Source: Clostridiales bacterium (lineage in GTDB: Bacteria > Bacillota > Clostridia > Oscillospirales > Oscillospiraceae). Taken from it: 36,669 nt of DNA. Positions within the stretch are counted from its first letter, which is position 1, and every line of letters starts with the position of its first letter. Both the position numbers and the translations under genes were made by a program. The notes under the pieces are model-generated. The model was not told the DNA's origin, ran no database searches, and was given only the letters and a program-made list of their open reading frames with translations. Shown here piece after piece: positions 15,702 through 26,397 of this stretch. Where the stretch lies: the NCBI GenBank assembly GCA_004556345.1, contig SFHQ01000031.1, positions 1-36,669 on the forward strand. Direction: 5' to 3'.

Positions 15702-15778
15702 CCGGGTGTGGCGAAGTTTGGTATCGCGCTTGAATGGGGTTCAAGAGGCCTTGAGTTCGAATCTCAACACTCGGACCA
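15702..15778 (+). tRNA. tRNA-Pro, anticodon GGG
   Basis: The cloverleaf folds fully. The acceptor arms CCGGGTG and CACTCGG pair with one G-U. The D arm is GGCG...CGC, and the anticodon stem CTTGA/TCAAG encloses the loop ATGGGGT, with anticodon GGG at 15736-15738. The T arm is TTGAG-TTCGAAT-CTCAA. The discriminator is A and CCA is encoded. GGG reads the proline codons CCC and CCU, and CCC is heavily used in this GC-rich genome. Confidence 0.95.
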
Positions 15779-15798
15779 AAAAGTTCCGAAGCCGTTTT

Positions 15799-15904
15799 GC
15801 AGACCCCTGCGGCCCGTTCGTCTGGGGCAATACCATGTGTTGTAACGTGGTACCGCTCGGCAGGTTGCGGGCCGCAGGGGTCTGCGGCCCCTACGAAGTT
15901 TTTT
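15799..15904 (+). repeat. Long palindromic intergenic repeat, possibly acting as the tRNA terminator
   Basis: GCAGACCCCTGCGGCCCG (15799-15816) has an exact inverted copy at 15868-15885, an 18-bp perfect stem. The 51-base interior contains a smaller inverted pair, TACCATG against CGTGGTA. The downstream part GGCCCCTACGAAG is followed by six T (15899-15904), so the folded RNA could terminate transcription from the tRNA promoter. Confidence 0.7.
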
Positions 15905-15940
15905 CATTCCGTTTCTATCTTCCGTTGCTATCTAAGCAGG

Positions 15941-16582
15941 TCAGTCGATCGTATCCTGATCCTCCCCTGCGCTGGCGACCAGGTCGGAGAGGGCGTCTTG
16001 GATGCGGTCCATGTCCGACTGGGCGCGGCCGAAGGCGTCGCGGACGCTGTCCAGCTCCGTCTCGACGGAGGTGATGGCGCTGCGCATATCCGCCCGGAGC
16101 TTGTCGCAACGGGCTTGGATCTCCAGGACCCAGCGGGCGCTGTCGGCGCGGATCTCGGCGGCGTGGGACTGGGCGTTTTGGATGGTCACCTGGGCCCGCT
16201 CGTGGGCGGAGACCTCAATGTCCCCGGCGGTGTCCTTCAGGCGCTGCCAGGACTTGGCTTCGGGTTCCAGGTCTCGAACCTGCTTTTGCAGGTCGCTGGC
16301 CAGGCGGGTCTGTTCTTCCAGGGCAGACTGGGTCTCGGCCAGGTCTTTTCTCAGCTGCTCCACTTCCTCACTGAGCTTCTCGCAGGCGGCTGCCTGCTCC
16401 TCGGCTTCGGCGAAACGGGCTTCGGACTGGGTGCGGACCGTCTCCTCCCGCTCTAAGGCCCGCTCCAGCTCCAGGGACTTTTCCTGGTTCTCCTGGGTCA
16501 ATTTCTCGATGTAATCCAATACGTCCTGGCGGTTGAAGCCGCCAAAGGCGGCGGTGCGGAACTGACCGGCGTTTTCGTTCAT
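15941..16582 (-). CDS. DivIVA-domain coiled-coil protein, 213 aa
   Basis: The N-terminus, FRTAAFGGFNRQDVLDYIEKLTQEN (quoted in part), is the DivIVA/GpsB-type membrane-binding motif in which a Phe-Gly-Gly-like turn is followed by a conserved helix. The remainder is a long coiled coil rich in Glu, Gln, Arg and Ala from about residue 30 to 200. DivIVA-type proteins assemble at the septum or at curved membranes and organise division, growth or chromosome placement in sporulation; which role applies here cannot be read from the sequence. The ATG at 16582 has AGGAGG upstream, and the longer frame to 16681 is not supported. It has its own promoter, back to back with the methyltransferase promoter. 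Confidence 0.85.
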   Translation of the reverse strand: MNENAGQFRTAAFGGFNRQDVLDYIEKLTQENQEKSLELERALEREETVRTQSEARFAEAEEQAAACEKLSEEVEQLRKDLAETQSALEEQTRLASDLQKQVRDLEPEAKSWQRLKDTAGDIEVSAHERAQVTIQNAQSHAAEIRADSARWVLEIQARCDKLRADMRSAITSVETELDSVRDAFGRAQSDMDRIQDALSDLVASAGEDQDTID

Positions 16583-16652
16583 AGTGCTTCCTCCTGATCC
16601 AGACGTCCCAGGCGTGCTGAGGACCCGGCGCGTTTCGGGATGATTTTCTTGT

Positions 16653-16681
16653 AGTGTACCATATTTTCTTTGGGGATACAA
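16653..16681 (-). promoter_or_regulatory. Promoter of the DivIVA-domain gene
   Basis: On the minus strand TTGTAT (16676-16681) and TACACT (16653-16658) are 17 bases apart, roughly 70 bases from the ATG. Confidence 0.55.
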
Positions 16682-16718
16682 TATTTGATCGGATTTTCCG
16701 TCGGACCGCTTTCTTTGA

Positions 16719-16747
16719 TTGACGGAATGGCCTCAGGATGCTATAAT
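16719..16747 (+). promoter_or_regulatory. SigA-type promoter for the methyltransferase-ecf unit
   Basis: TTGACG (16719-16724) and TATAAT (16742-16747) are 17 bases apart, about 45 bases before the ATG at 16793. It rules out the longer open frame starting at 16670. Confidence 0.78.
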
Positions 16748-16792
16748 TTTTTAGATTGTTCAGTATCTAGTTGTATGGAGGAGATCATCATT

Positions 16793-17662
16793 ATGTGGGC
16801 GTCGACCGATTGGAAGGATTATGAGCTGCTGGATTGCGGCCGGGGAGAGAAATTAGAGCGCTGGGGCAAGTATACCCTGGTCCGACCGGACCCCCAGGCC
16901 ATCTGGAACACCCCCCGCCGTCATCCCGGCTGGAAAAACTATGACGCCCGCTACGCCCGCTCCCGCACCGGCGGGGGGCAGTGGGTGAAGAAAGAGCTGC
17001 CCCAGCGCTGGCAGGTGCAGTATAAAGCGCTGACCTTTAACATCAAACCCATGAACTTCAAGCACACCGGCCTCTTCCCGGAGCAGGCCGCCAACTGGGA
17101 CTTTGCCATGGAGCAAATTCGCAAGGCAGGCCGTCCCATCTCCGTGCTGAATCTCTTCGCCTACACCGGCGCTGCTTCCATCGCCTGCGCGGCGGCGGGG
17201 GCTTCTGTCTGCCACGTGGACGCGGCCAAGGGCATGGTGAGCTGGGCCAGAGAAAACGCGAAAAGCTCCGGCTTAGAGTCCGCCCCCATCCGCTGGATCG
17301 TGGACGACTGCGCCAAGTTCGTGGAGCGGGAAATTCGCCGCGGGCGGCGGTATGACGCCGTCATCATGGACCCCCCGTCCTATGGCCGGGGACCTTCCGG
17401 GGAGATCTGGAAGCTGGAGGAGAACCTCTATCCCTTCGTGGAGCTGGTCTCCGGCGTGCTGTCGGACCGGCCCCTCTTCTTCCTCATCAATTCCTACACC
17501 ACCGGCCTGGCGCCCTCGGTGCTGACCTATATCCTGGAAACCCTGCTCACCCCTCGGTACGGCGGCCAGACCGCCAGCCAGGAGCTGGGCCTGCCCGTGC
17601 GTGAAAACGGGCTGATCCTCCCCTGCGGTGCCAGCGGACGCTGGACGGCAGGGGCACAGTGA
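16793..17662 (+). CDS. Class I SAM-dependent methyltransferase, RlmI/RlmK-like, 289 aa
   Basis: The Rossmann-type methyltransferase core starts near residue 115 with VLNLFAYTGAASIACAAAGA (SAM-binding motif I). It continues with the acidic residue in CHVDAAKG and reaches the catalytic DPPSYGRG (motif IV). The layout, with an N-terminal extension before the SAM domain and a DPPS motif, fits the family of 23S rRNA methyltransferases related to RlmI and RlmK; the exact target base is not shown. The ATG at 16793 has GGAGGAG upstream and follows a clear promoter. ecfA1 begins 12 bases after its stop, so it is probably the first gene of the ecf-truA operon. Confidence 0.85.
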   Translation: MWASTDWKDYELLDCGRGEKLERWGKYTLVRPDPQAIWNTPRRHPGWKNYDARYARSRTGGGQWVKKELPQRWQVQYKALTFNIKPMNFKHTGLFPEQAANWDFAMEQIRKAGRPISVLNLFAYTGAASIACAAAGASVCHVDAAKGMVSWARENAKSSGLESAPIRWIVDDCAKFVEREIRRGRRYDAVIMDPPSYGRGPSGEIWKLEENLYPFVELVSGVLSDRPLFFLINSYTTGLAPSVLTYILETLLTPRYGGQTASQELGLPVRENGLILPCGASGRWTAGAQ

Positions 17663-17674
17663 GGACAATACACT

Positions 17675-18547
17675 ATGGCAAACGATCCGATCATCAAAGC
17701 AGAACACCTGACCTTCTGTTACCCCGACGAACCGGCGGGGCACCCCCCGGTGCTGGACGACATCAGCCTGGAGATCGAAGCCGGGTCCTTCGTGGCCATT
17801 CTGGGGCACAACGGCTCCGGTAAATCCACCTTCGCCAAGCACATCAACGCCCTGCTCACCCCCACGGCGGGGAAGCTCTGGGTGGACGGCCTGGACACCG
17901 GCGACCCGGAGAACCTTCTGAACATCCGGGGCAAGGTCGGCATGGTCTTTCAAAACCCCGACAACCAGATCGTCGCCAGCGTGGTGGAGGAGGACGTGGC
18001 CTTCGGCCCGGAAAACCTGGGCGTGCCCCCGGCGGAAATCCGCCAGCGGGTGGACCAGGCCCTCAAGATGGTGGGTATGTATGACCTGCGGGAGCACTCC
18101 CCCCACCTGCTCTCCGGCGGCCAGAAACAGCGCGTGGCCATTGCGGGCATCATCGCCATGATGCCCCGCTGCATCGTCCTGGACGAGGCCACCGCCATGC
18201 TGGACCCCGTGGGCCGGCGGGAGACGGTGGAGACCATCCGCACCCTGAACGAGCAGTACGGCATCACCGTCCTGCTCATCACCCACCACATGGACGAGGC
18301 CGCCCAGGCCCAGCGCCTCATCGTCATGGCCGGTGGGCACATCATCGACGACGGCCCCCCCGCCCAGGTCTTCCAGCATGTGGACACCCTGCGCAGCGCC
18401 GGTCTGGCCGTGCCGGAGACGGTCGCCCTGCTCTATGCGCTGAAACAAGAGGGGTTCGACGTCCCCCTGGACGCCATCAGCGACGAGGCCTGTGCACAAG
18501 TCTTGGCGGACCTGCTGAAAAAACCGCCCCATTTGGGAGGAGAGTAA
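17675..18547 (+). CDS. ecfA1: Energy-coupling factor transporter ATPase EcfA1, 290 aa
   Basis: One of two ABC ATPases that power ECF-type vitamin and metal uptake. Walker A GHNGSGKST is at residues 44-52, the Q-loop FQNPDNQ at about 92-98, followed by the signature LSGGQKQRV and the Walker B CIVLDEATAMLD. The Q-loop FQNPDNQ is typical of EcfA1 as opposed to EcfA2. The C-terminal extension after the switch His is also normal for EcfA. It lies between the methyltransferase gene and ecfA2, in the order ecfA1-ecfA2-ecfT-truA that is conserved in Firmicutes, where the block often follows ribosomal protein genes. No substrate-binding S component is encoded nearby, as expected for a shared group II module. 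Confidence 0.95.
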   Translation: MANDPIIKAEHLTFCYPDEPAGHPPVLDDISLEIEAGSFVAILGHNGSGKSTFAKHINALLTPTAGKLWVDGLDTGDPENLLNIRGKVGMVFQNPDNQIVASVVEEDVAFGPENLGVPPAEIRQRVDQALKMVGMYDLREHSPHLLSGGQKQRVAIAGIIAMMPRCIVLDEATAMLDPVGRRETVETIRTLNEQYGITVLLITHHMDEAAQAQRLIVMAGGHIIDDGPPAQVFQHVDTLRSAGLAVPETVALLYALKQEGFDVPLDAISDEACAQVLADLLKKPPHLGGE

Positions 18548-18552
18548 CGCCG

Positions 18553-19422
18553 TTGGAACCGATCATTTCATTAAAACAACTGACCCATATCTACAGCCCC
18601 AACACCCCCTTTGAGCAGCGGGCGCTGGACCGGATCGACCTGGACATCCACCCCGGCGAGTACCTGGGCATCATCGGCCGCACCGGGTCGGGCAAGTCCA
18701 CCCTCATCCAGCATCTCAACGGCCTGGCCAAGCCCACCAGCGGGCAGGTCCTCTTTGAGGGGCAGGACATCTGGGCCGACAAGGCCCTGACCCACAGCAT
18801 CCGCTTTCAGGTGGGCCTGGTCTTCCAGTACCCGGAGTACCAGCTCTTTGAGGAGACGGTCTACCGGGACATCGCCTTCGGCCCCAAAAACATGAAGCTG
18901 GACGAGGCCGAGATCGACCGCCGGGTCCGCCGGGCCGCGGAGTTCGCGGGCCTGAAGGAGGACGTGCTGGAGCGCTCCCCCTTTGAGCTATCCGGCGGAC
19001 AGAAGCGCCGGGTCGCCATTGCGGGCGTCATCGCCATGGAGCCGAAGGTCCTCGTGCTGGACGAGCCGACGGCCGGCCTGGACCCCGCCGGGGCCGCCAG
19101 TATTCTGGCCAACATCGAAGCCTATCGCCAGGCCAACCACGCCACCATCGTCATCGTCAGCCACTCCATGGAGGACGTGGCCCGGCTGGCCGACCGCCTG
19201 GTGGTGGTGAGCCACGGGACGCTGCCCTACATCGGCACGCCCCGTGAGGTCTTCTCCCACGGGGCCGCGCTGGAGGAGTTGGGGCTGGGCGTGCCCGCCA
19301 TGAACCGGGTCTTTTCCCGTGTCCGGGCCATGGGCGTGGACATCGACCCGGCGGTCTACACCGTGGAGCAGGCCAAGGCAGCCTTTCTCGCCGCCTGGCG
19401 GAAGCGAAAGGAGGGGAAGTAA
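18553..19422 (+). CDS. ecfA2: Energy-coupling factor transporter ATPase EcfA2, 289 aa
   Basis: The second ECF ATPase, which pairs with EcfA1 under EcfT. Walker A is GRTGSGKST (about residues 40-48), the Q-loop FQYPEYQ, the signature LSGGQKRRV and the Walker B VLVLDEPTAGLD. FQYPEYQ is characteristic of EcfA2. The start codon is TTG at 18553, preceded by GGAGGAG about 10 bases upstream; no better start is available in frame because the upstream gene ends only six bases before. The stop codon touches the ATG of ecfT directly, so the two are translationally coupled. Confidence 0.95.
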   Translation: MEPIISLKQLTHIYSPNTPFEQRALDRIDLDIHPGEYLGIIGRTGSGKSTLIQHLNGLAKPTSGQVLFEGQDIWADKALTHSIRFQVGLVFQYPEYQLFEETVYRDIAFGPKNMKLDEAEIDRRVRRAAEFAGLKEDVLERSPFELSGGQKRRVAIAGVIAMEPKVLVLDEPTAGLDPAGAASILANIEAYRQANHATIVIVSHSMEDVARLADRLVVVSHGTLPYIGTPREVFSHGAALEELGLGVPAMNRVFSRVRAMGVDIDPAVYTVEQAKAAFLAAWRKRKEGK

Positions 19423-20232
19423 ATGGCGCTCAAAGACATCACCCTGGGCCAGTATTTCCCCGGAAATTCCCTGCTGCACCGGTTTGACCCCCGCTCGAAG
19501 ATCCTCTTTACCGTGCTGTTCATTGCAGCGATCTTCCTGTGTAAGGGGCTGGTGTCCTATGGCATCACGCTGCTGATCCTGCTCATGATGATCGGCATCT
19601 CCAAGGTCCAGCCCAGGGTCTTTCTGAAGGGCATGAAGCCGGTGGTCTTCATCGTGGTCTGTACGGCCATTTTGAATTTGTTCTATACCTCCGGCACAGT
19701 GCTGTGGAGCTGGGGCATCCTCAAGATCACCGAGGAGGGCATTTGGAAGGCGGGCTTCATGGTGTTAAGAATCCTGATGCTCATCGCCTGCACCCTGCTG
19801 CTGACCTACACCACCTCCCCCATTCTCTTAACGGACGGGTTGGAAAAGCTCTTGCGGCCCCTGAAAAAGCTCAACTTCCCCGTCCACGAGCTGTCCATGA
19901 TGATGAGCATCGCCCTGCGCTTCATCCCCACCCTCATCCAGGAGACGGATAAGATCATCTCCGCCCAGAAGGCCAGAGGCGCAGACTTCGACAGCGGCAA
20001 CCTCATCCAGAAGGCCAAGGCCCTCATCCCCATTCTGATCCCCCTCTTCATCTCGTCCTTCCGGCGGGCGGAGGAGCTGGCCATCGCCATGGAGTGCCGC
20101 TGCTACCACGGGGACGAGGGGCGCACCAGCCTGCGGCAGCTTCGCTACGCCGGGCGGGACTATGGCCTCATCGTGTTCAGCATCGCCCTCTGCGCCGGGA
20201 TCGTGGTCCTGCGCGTGGTCTTTGGCCTGTGA
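19423..20232 (+). CDS. ecfT: Energy-coupling factor transmembrane protein EcfT, 269 aa
   Basis: The membrane scaffold of the ECF transporter, with several hydrophobic helices between residues 25 and 140 and one at the C-terminus. The family start, LGQYFPGNSLLHRFDPRSK, is present. The two coupling-helix Ala-Arg-Gly type motifs that contact the ATPases appear as AQKARGADF and, less typically, AMECRCYHG. It begins immediately after the ecfA2 stop and overlaps its ribosome binding site with that gene's end. truA follows after 13 bases. Confidence 0.95.
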   Translation: MALKDITLGQYFPGNSLLHRFDPRSKILFTVLFIAAIFLCKGLVSYGITLLILLMMIGISKVQPRVFLKGMKPVVFIVVCTAILNLFYTSGTVLWSWGILKITEEGIWKAGFMVLRILMLIACTLLLTYTTSPILLTDGLEKLLRPLKKLNFPVHELSMMMSIALRFIPTLIQETDKIISAQKARGADFDSGNLIQKAKALIPILIPLFISSFRRAEELAIAMECRCYHGDEGRTSLRQLRYAGRDYGLIVFSIALCAGIVVLRVVFGL

Positions 20233-20245
20233 GGAGGGAGCGAGC

Positions 20246-21010
20246 ATGAAACGAAACATTGCCCTGACCCTCATGTACGACGGCACGGCCTACCACGGCT
20301 GGCAGGTGCAGAAGCGGGACGTAACAGTCGCGGAGACCTTGGAAAAGGCCCTGGCCCAGGTGGTCGGCCATCCGGTCAAATGCACCGGGGCGGGACGGAC
20401 GGACGCAGGCGTTCACGCCGAGCGCTACGTCTCCAACTTCCGCACCACCTCCACCATCCCCTGCGACCGGCTCCCCCTGGCGGTGAACAGCCGTCTGCCG
20501 GGGGACATCGTGGTCACCAAGGCAACGGAAGTGCCGGAGGACTTCAACGCCATCGGCAGCTGTATCAAGAAAGAGTATACCTACCGCATCTACAACTCCC
20601 GCATCCGGAATGCCTTTCTGGTCAACCGGGTGTGGTTCTACCCCAAGCAGCTGGACGCAGACGTGATGGATCGGGCCGCCCAACATTTCGTCGGCACCCA
20701 TGACTTCGCCAGCGTCCGCTCGGTGGGCACCGAGACGAAGACGACGGTCCGCACCGTCCACTACTTCGACATCGCCCGCGACCCCAAGCAGCCGGAGATG
20801 ATCGTCTGCCGGGTGTGCGCCGACGGATTCCTGTACAACATGGTCCGGGCCATGGTGGGCACCTGCGTCTACGCCTCCGAGGGCAAGCTCGCCCCGGACG
20901 ACATCCCCGCCCTCTTAGAGGGCCGCAACCGGACCGACGCCGGACCGACGGCGCCCCCCCAGGGGCTGTACATGACCAACCTCTGGTACCCCATCCCCGA
21001 CTTACCCTGA
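20246..21010 (+). CDS. truA: tRNA pseudouridine synthase A, 254 aa
   Basis: TruA converts uridines 38-40 in the anticodon arm of tRNAs to pseudouridine. The catalytic Asp is Asp53 in GAGRTDAGVHA, and the N-terminal LMYDGTAYHGWQ motif and the later RSVGTETKTTVRT segment are typical. The frame is open from 20162 inside ecfT, but the ATG at 20246 has GAGGAGGGAG directly upstream and gives the family length. Its place after ecfT is the conserved Firmicutes order. Confidence 0.95.
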   Translation: MKRNIALTLMYDGTAYHGWQVQKRDVTVAETLEKALAQVVGHPVKCTGAGRTDAGVHAERYVSNFRTTSTIPCDRLPLAVNSRLPGDIVVTKATEVPEDFNAIGSCIKKEYTYRIYNSRIRNAFLVNRVWFYPKQLDADVMDRAAQHFVGTHDFASVRSVGTETKTTVRTVHYFDIARDPKQPEMIVCRVCADGFLYNMVRAMVGTCVYASEGKLAPDDIPALLEGRNRTDAGPTAPPQGLYMTNLWYPIPDLP

Positions 21011-21050
21011 TATTTCTGATCCCATCTTGCAGACCCATGGAGGTGTGCGT

Positions 21051-22397
21051 ATGAACCAAATCCCAAACAAGCTGATGCCCCAGACTAAGCTCACCCGCAA
21101 GCAGCGGGTGGGCCTGCTCATTGCAGCCGTGGTGGTCCTGCTGGGCCTGCTGACGGCCACCGTGTTCCGCTCGAACGTGGCCAGCTTTTTCCGCTGGGTG
21201 GCCTACTCCCAGTCGGACACCAGCTTTTCCCACAACGCCCAGGCCAGCAGCCTCTTCCTCGGCATGGGGAACGACCTGCTCATCGCCACCCAGTCCCAGA
21301 TCCAGGTGGTCTCCCCCACCGGGACGGCGAAGCTCAAGCAGTCCGTCTCCATGACCTCCCCCGCGCTGAACGCCTCCGGTGACTACGCTGTGGTGTACGA
21401 CGTGGGCGGAAAGGAGCTGAAGGTGGTCAAGGGCGACATCCTGCTCCACGAGCTGACCCTGCCGGACGAGGAGTCGATCCTCTGCGCGACCGTCAACGAA
21501 AAGGGCTGGGTGGCCGTGACCAGCAAGGCCAGCGGCTACAAGGGCGTCGTGACCGTGTACAACCGGGACTTTGAATCCGTCCTCACCATCCGGCTCTCCA
21601 GCCGGTATATCTCTGACGCCGTGGTCACCCCGGACAGCCGGGGGGTCTATCTCATCTCCCCCGGCCAGGCCGACGGGGCCTTTGAGAACACCCTGCTCTA
21701 TTACACCATCTCCTCCCGCGAGGAGCCGACCCGGACCATCTCGCTGGGTTCCAACGTGGTCCTGTCCATCCGCAGCGCGGGGCGGTGCTGGATCATCGGG
21801 GACGAGAGCCTGATGATTTTGGATTCCAGCGGCGTCATCACCGCCAGCTATGATTACAAGGACCAGTACCTCAAGATGGGCTCCCTGCAAGGGGACAATT
21901 ACGCCGCCCTCTACCTCTCCCCCTCCTCCTCCGGCAGCACCGGCACCCTGGTGACGGTTGGCTCGGACGGGCGGGCCTACGGGGAGCTGGCGCTGGACGG
22001 CCAGACCCTGGCCATGGCGGCCCAGGGAAAGACCATCGCCGTGCTGACCACCAACGCCATTTACACCACGGACCGGAACCTGACCTCCTACACCACCTCC
22101 CCCAACCAGCGGGGCATCCGCAACCTGGCTGTCTACGCCGACGGGAGCGTGGCCCTGGTCAACAGCGCCGCCGTGAGCCTGTACTTCTCCTCCAGCGGCA
22201 CCACCACCGACGCCAAGCAGCCGGAGGAGGACACCACCCAGGCCACGACCCAGACCGGCCAGGACGCTGCCACCGATGCCGCAGACGGCGCAGCTCCCAA
22301 CGCAAGCGCAGACGGCACGGCAGACCCCAACGCCGCCGGTGCAGACAGCGCAGACACCCAGGCCGGTGACGCCGTTGCCGCAACAGGAGGGGACTGA
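21051..22397 (+). CDS. DUF5711-type membrane-anchored beta-propeller-like protein, 448 aa
   Basis: A single membrane helix at about residues 19-40 (VGLLIAAVVVLLGLLTATVF) follows a basic N-terminus, so the rest faces outward. Residues 50-385 consist of repeated beta-rich units of about 40-45 residues (for example LLIATQSQIQVVSPTG and WVAVTSKASGYKGVVTVYN), consistent with a propeller; this matches what I know of DUF5711 proteins. The last 65 residues are a low-complexity tail of Thr, Ala, Asp, Gln and Gly. The function is unknown. The ATG at 21051 has GGAGGTG upstream. The CvpA-family gene starts two bases after its stop, a tight pairing that suggests joint work at the membrane. Confidence 0.82.
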   Translation: MNQIPNKLMPQTKLTRKQRVGLLIAAVVVLLGLLTATVFRSNVASFFRWVAYSQSDTSFSHNAQASSLFLGMGNDLLIATQSQIQVVSPTGTAKLKQSVSMTSPALNASGDYAVVYDVGGKELKVVKGDILLHELTLPDEESILCATVNEKGWVAVTSKASGYKGVVTVYNRDFESVLTIRLSSRYISDAVVTPDSRGVYLISPGQADGAFENTLLYYTISSREEPTRTISLGSNVVLSIRSAGRCWIIGDESLMILDSSGVITASYDYKDQYLKMGSLQGDNYAALYLSPSSSGSTGTLVTVGSDGRAYGELALDGQTLAMAAQGKTIAVLTTNAIYTTDRNLTSYTTSPNQRGIRNLAVYADGSVALVNSAAVSLYFSSSGTTTDAKQPEEDTTQATTQTGQDAATDAADGAAPNASADGTADPNAAGADSADTQAGDAVAATGGD

Positions 22398-22399
22398 CC

Positions 22400-22885
22400 A
22401 TGACGCTCACTGCTTCCCTTCTGCTGGACCTGGTGCTGCTGGGGCTGCTGGTGGTCTTCTTCCTGGTGGGCTACCAGCGGGGGCTGATTCTGACCCTCTG
22501 CTCCCTGCTGGCCGTGATCCTGTCCTTTGCCGGGGGCTGGTATCTGGCCACCCATGCCGCCGAGGGCTTTCAGGCCCGGCTGGGGCCGGAGGTGCCCGGC
22601 TTTGTGGCCAGCTCTCTGCTGTTTTTGGCGGGGTTTCTGGTGGTCCAGATCGTCTGGGTCACCCTCTGCCATGCGCTGAATTTGGTGGCCAAGCTGCCGG
22701 GGCTGCATCTGCTCAACAAGATCCTCGGCGGCCTGCTGGGCCTGGTCAAGGGCATCGCCATTCTGATGGTGGCCCGGTGGGCGCTGTGCGACCTGCTGCA
22801 ATGGGTCCCGGCGGACGTGGCGGCGGAGAGCTATGTGCTGCCGTGGCTGACGCCCAGTGCCTTCTTTTCCCTGTTTGGGAAGTAG
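22400..22885 (+). CDS. CvpA-family membrane protein, 161 aa
   Basis: Four hydrophobic segments (about residues 6-24, 28-48, 65-90 and 115-135) with the motif VGYQRGLILTLCSLLAVI near the N-terminus fit the CvpA (colicin V production protein) family. The core of the family is an integral membrane protein of uncertain function, linked in Gram-positive bacteria to cell-wall or division processes. It is translationally coupled to the DUF5711 gene; AGGAGGGG lies before its ATG inside the preceding gene. No terminator follows before the clpE promoter. Confidence 0.82.
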   Translation: MTLTASLLLDLVLLGLLVVFFLVGYQRGLILTLCSLLAVILSFAGGWYLATHAAEGFQARLGPEVPGFVASSLLFLAGFLVVQIVWVTLCHALNLVAKLPGLHLLNKILGGLLGLVKGIAILMVARWALCDLLQWVPADVAAESYVLPWLTPSAFFSLFGK

Positions 22886-22910
22886 GAAATTCCCCCGTAT
22901 TCATACCTAA

Positions 22911-22939
22911 TTCATAAAACCGTGTTACCATACTATACT
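22911..22939 (+). promoter_or_regulatory. Promoter of the ClpE-type gene
   Basis: TTCATA (22911-22916) and TATACT (22934-22939) are 17 bases apart. TTCATA is repeated directly 11 bases upstream (22900-22905). No CtsR heptad pair or CIRCE element is visible here, although clp genes in Firmicutes are often under CtsR. Confidence 0.55.
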
Positions 22940-22976
22940 AAAGAATAAACACCCCACAAAGGAGTGACCGCACCCT

Positions 22977-25352
<2,376 letters not shown>

Positions 25353-25394
25353 TCCTTCTTTCTCTTCTTCTCACCTTCTCATCTGTCACAGGGC

Positions 25395-25436
25395 AAGGAA
25401 CCCCGTGCGCCGAACTGGCGCACGGGGTTCCCTTTT
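25395..25436 (+). terminator. Rho-independent terminator after clpE
   Basis: GGAACCCCGTGCGCC (25397-25411) and its exact complement (25417-25431) surround a five-base loop, followed by CTTTTGC. The T-run favours the plus strand; convergent degV ends at 25492. Confidence 0.88.
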
Positions 25437-25491
25437 GCGTTCGTCGTATCAAATTGGAAGGCTCCGGCCGCCCTTAGAGATTGGACTGCCC

Positions 25492-26361
25492 TTATCGGTG
25501 GGTCCCCACGAAGAAGAGGGCCAGGGTACCCGCGCCGGAGTGCGCCCCGATGACGGGGCCAACATCCCCGATGGTGACGGAGGAGACGTGGAGCCGGTCC
25601 CGAACCATTTGGGCCAGCAGCTGGGCGTCGGCCAGGCAGTCGCCGTGGCTGATGTAGACGCACTGCTGCTCCGGGGCAACGGCGCTCTCCTCCATGTGGC
25701 TGACCAGGGCCTCGATGGATTTCTTCCGGCCCTTGGCGGAGGCCATGGGGACCAGATGCCCCTCGTTGTCCACGTGGAGGACGGGCTTGATGTTCAGCAG
25801 GTTCCCCACGATGGCCTTCCCCGCCGACAGGCGTCCGCCCCGGCGGAGCTGGCTCAGGTCCCCCACGGTGAACCAGTGGCAGAGATGCAGGCGGTTCTTC
25901 TCGGCAAACGCCGCCGCCTCGTCCAGGGTCTTTCCCTGCCGCTTTTCCTGGACGGTCAGGTCCACGAGCATCCCCTGGCCCAGGGAGGCGCAGAGGGTGT
26001 CCACCGTGATGATCCGGGCCTCCGGGAACTCCTCCCGCAGGTCCTCGGCGGCGATGGCAGCATTGTGATAGGTCCCGCTCAGGCCGGAGGAAAAGCCCAG
26101 GTAGAGAAGGTCCCGCCCGCTTTGCAGGATGGGCCGCCAGACGGCCTTGAACTCCTCCACGTTGGGGGCGGAGGTCTGGGCCAATTCTCCTTGGCTGAGC
26201 AGCTGGTAGAAGCTGTGGCTGTCCATGGCCTCCCCCGGTGCGTTGCGGAAGCGGCGGGGACCGATCTGGACCGACAGGGGGACCACGGTCACCCCCAGGG
26301 AGTCGGCGAGCGCCTGGTCAAAGTCACAGCTGGAATCCGTCGTGATGGCGTAGTCTCTCAT
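25492..26361 (-). CDS. DegV family fatty-acid-binding protein, 289 aa
   Basis: The N-terminal YAITTDSSCDF, the VVPLSVQIG strand, the TSAPNVEEF segment and the SGLSGTYHNA motif all fit the DegV family. The Thr-Ser and SGLSGTY segments bind the carboxylate of a fatty acid. In staphylococci these proteins (FakB) present fatty acids to the kinase FakA for phospholipid synthesis; that role here is an inference from family. Cytosolic. The ATG at 26361 has AAGGAG ten bases upstream. The hemolysin III-type gene lies 36 bases upstream on the same strand, so the two are probably co-transcribed. Confidence 0.93.
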   Translation of the reverse strand: MRDYAITTDSSCDFDQALADSLGVTVVPLSVQIGPRRFRNAPGEAMDSHSFYQLLSQGELAQTSAPNVEEFKAVWRPILQSGRDLLYLGFSSGLSGTYHNAAIAAEDLREEFPEARIITVDTLCASLGQGMLVDLTVQEKRQGKTLDEAAAFAEKNRLHLCHWFTVGDLSQLRRGGRLSAGKAIVGNLLNIKPVLHVDNEGHLVPMASAKGRKKSIEALVSHMEESAVAPEQQCVYISHGDCLADAQLLAQMVRDRLHVSSVTIGDVGPVIGAHSGAGTLALFFVGTHR

Positions 26362-26397
26362 GTCGTTTCGTCTCCTTATTTTGTCCCACGGTCTGCT

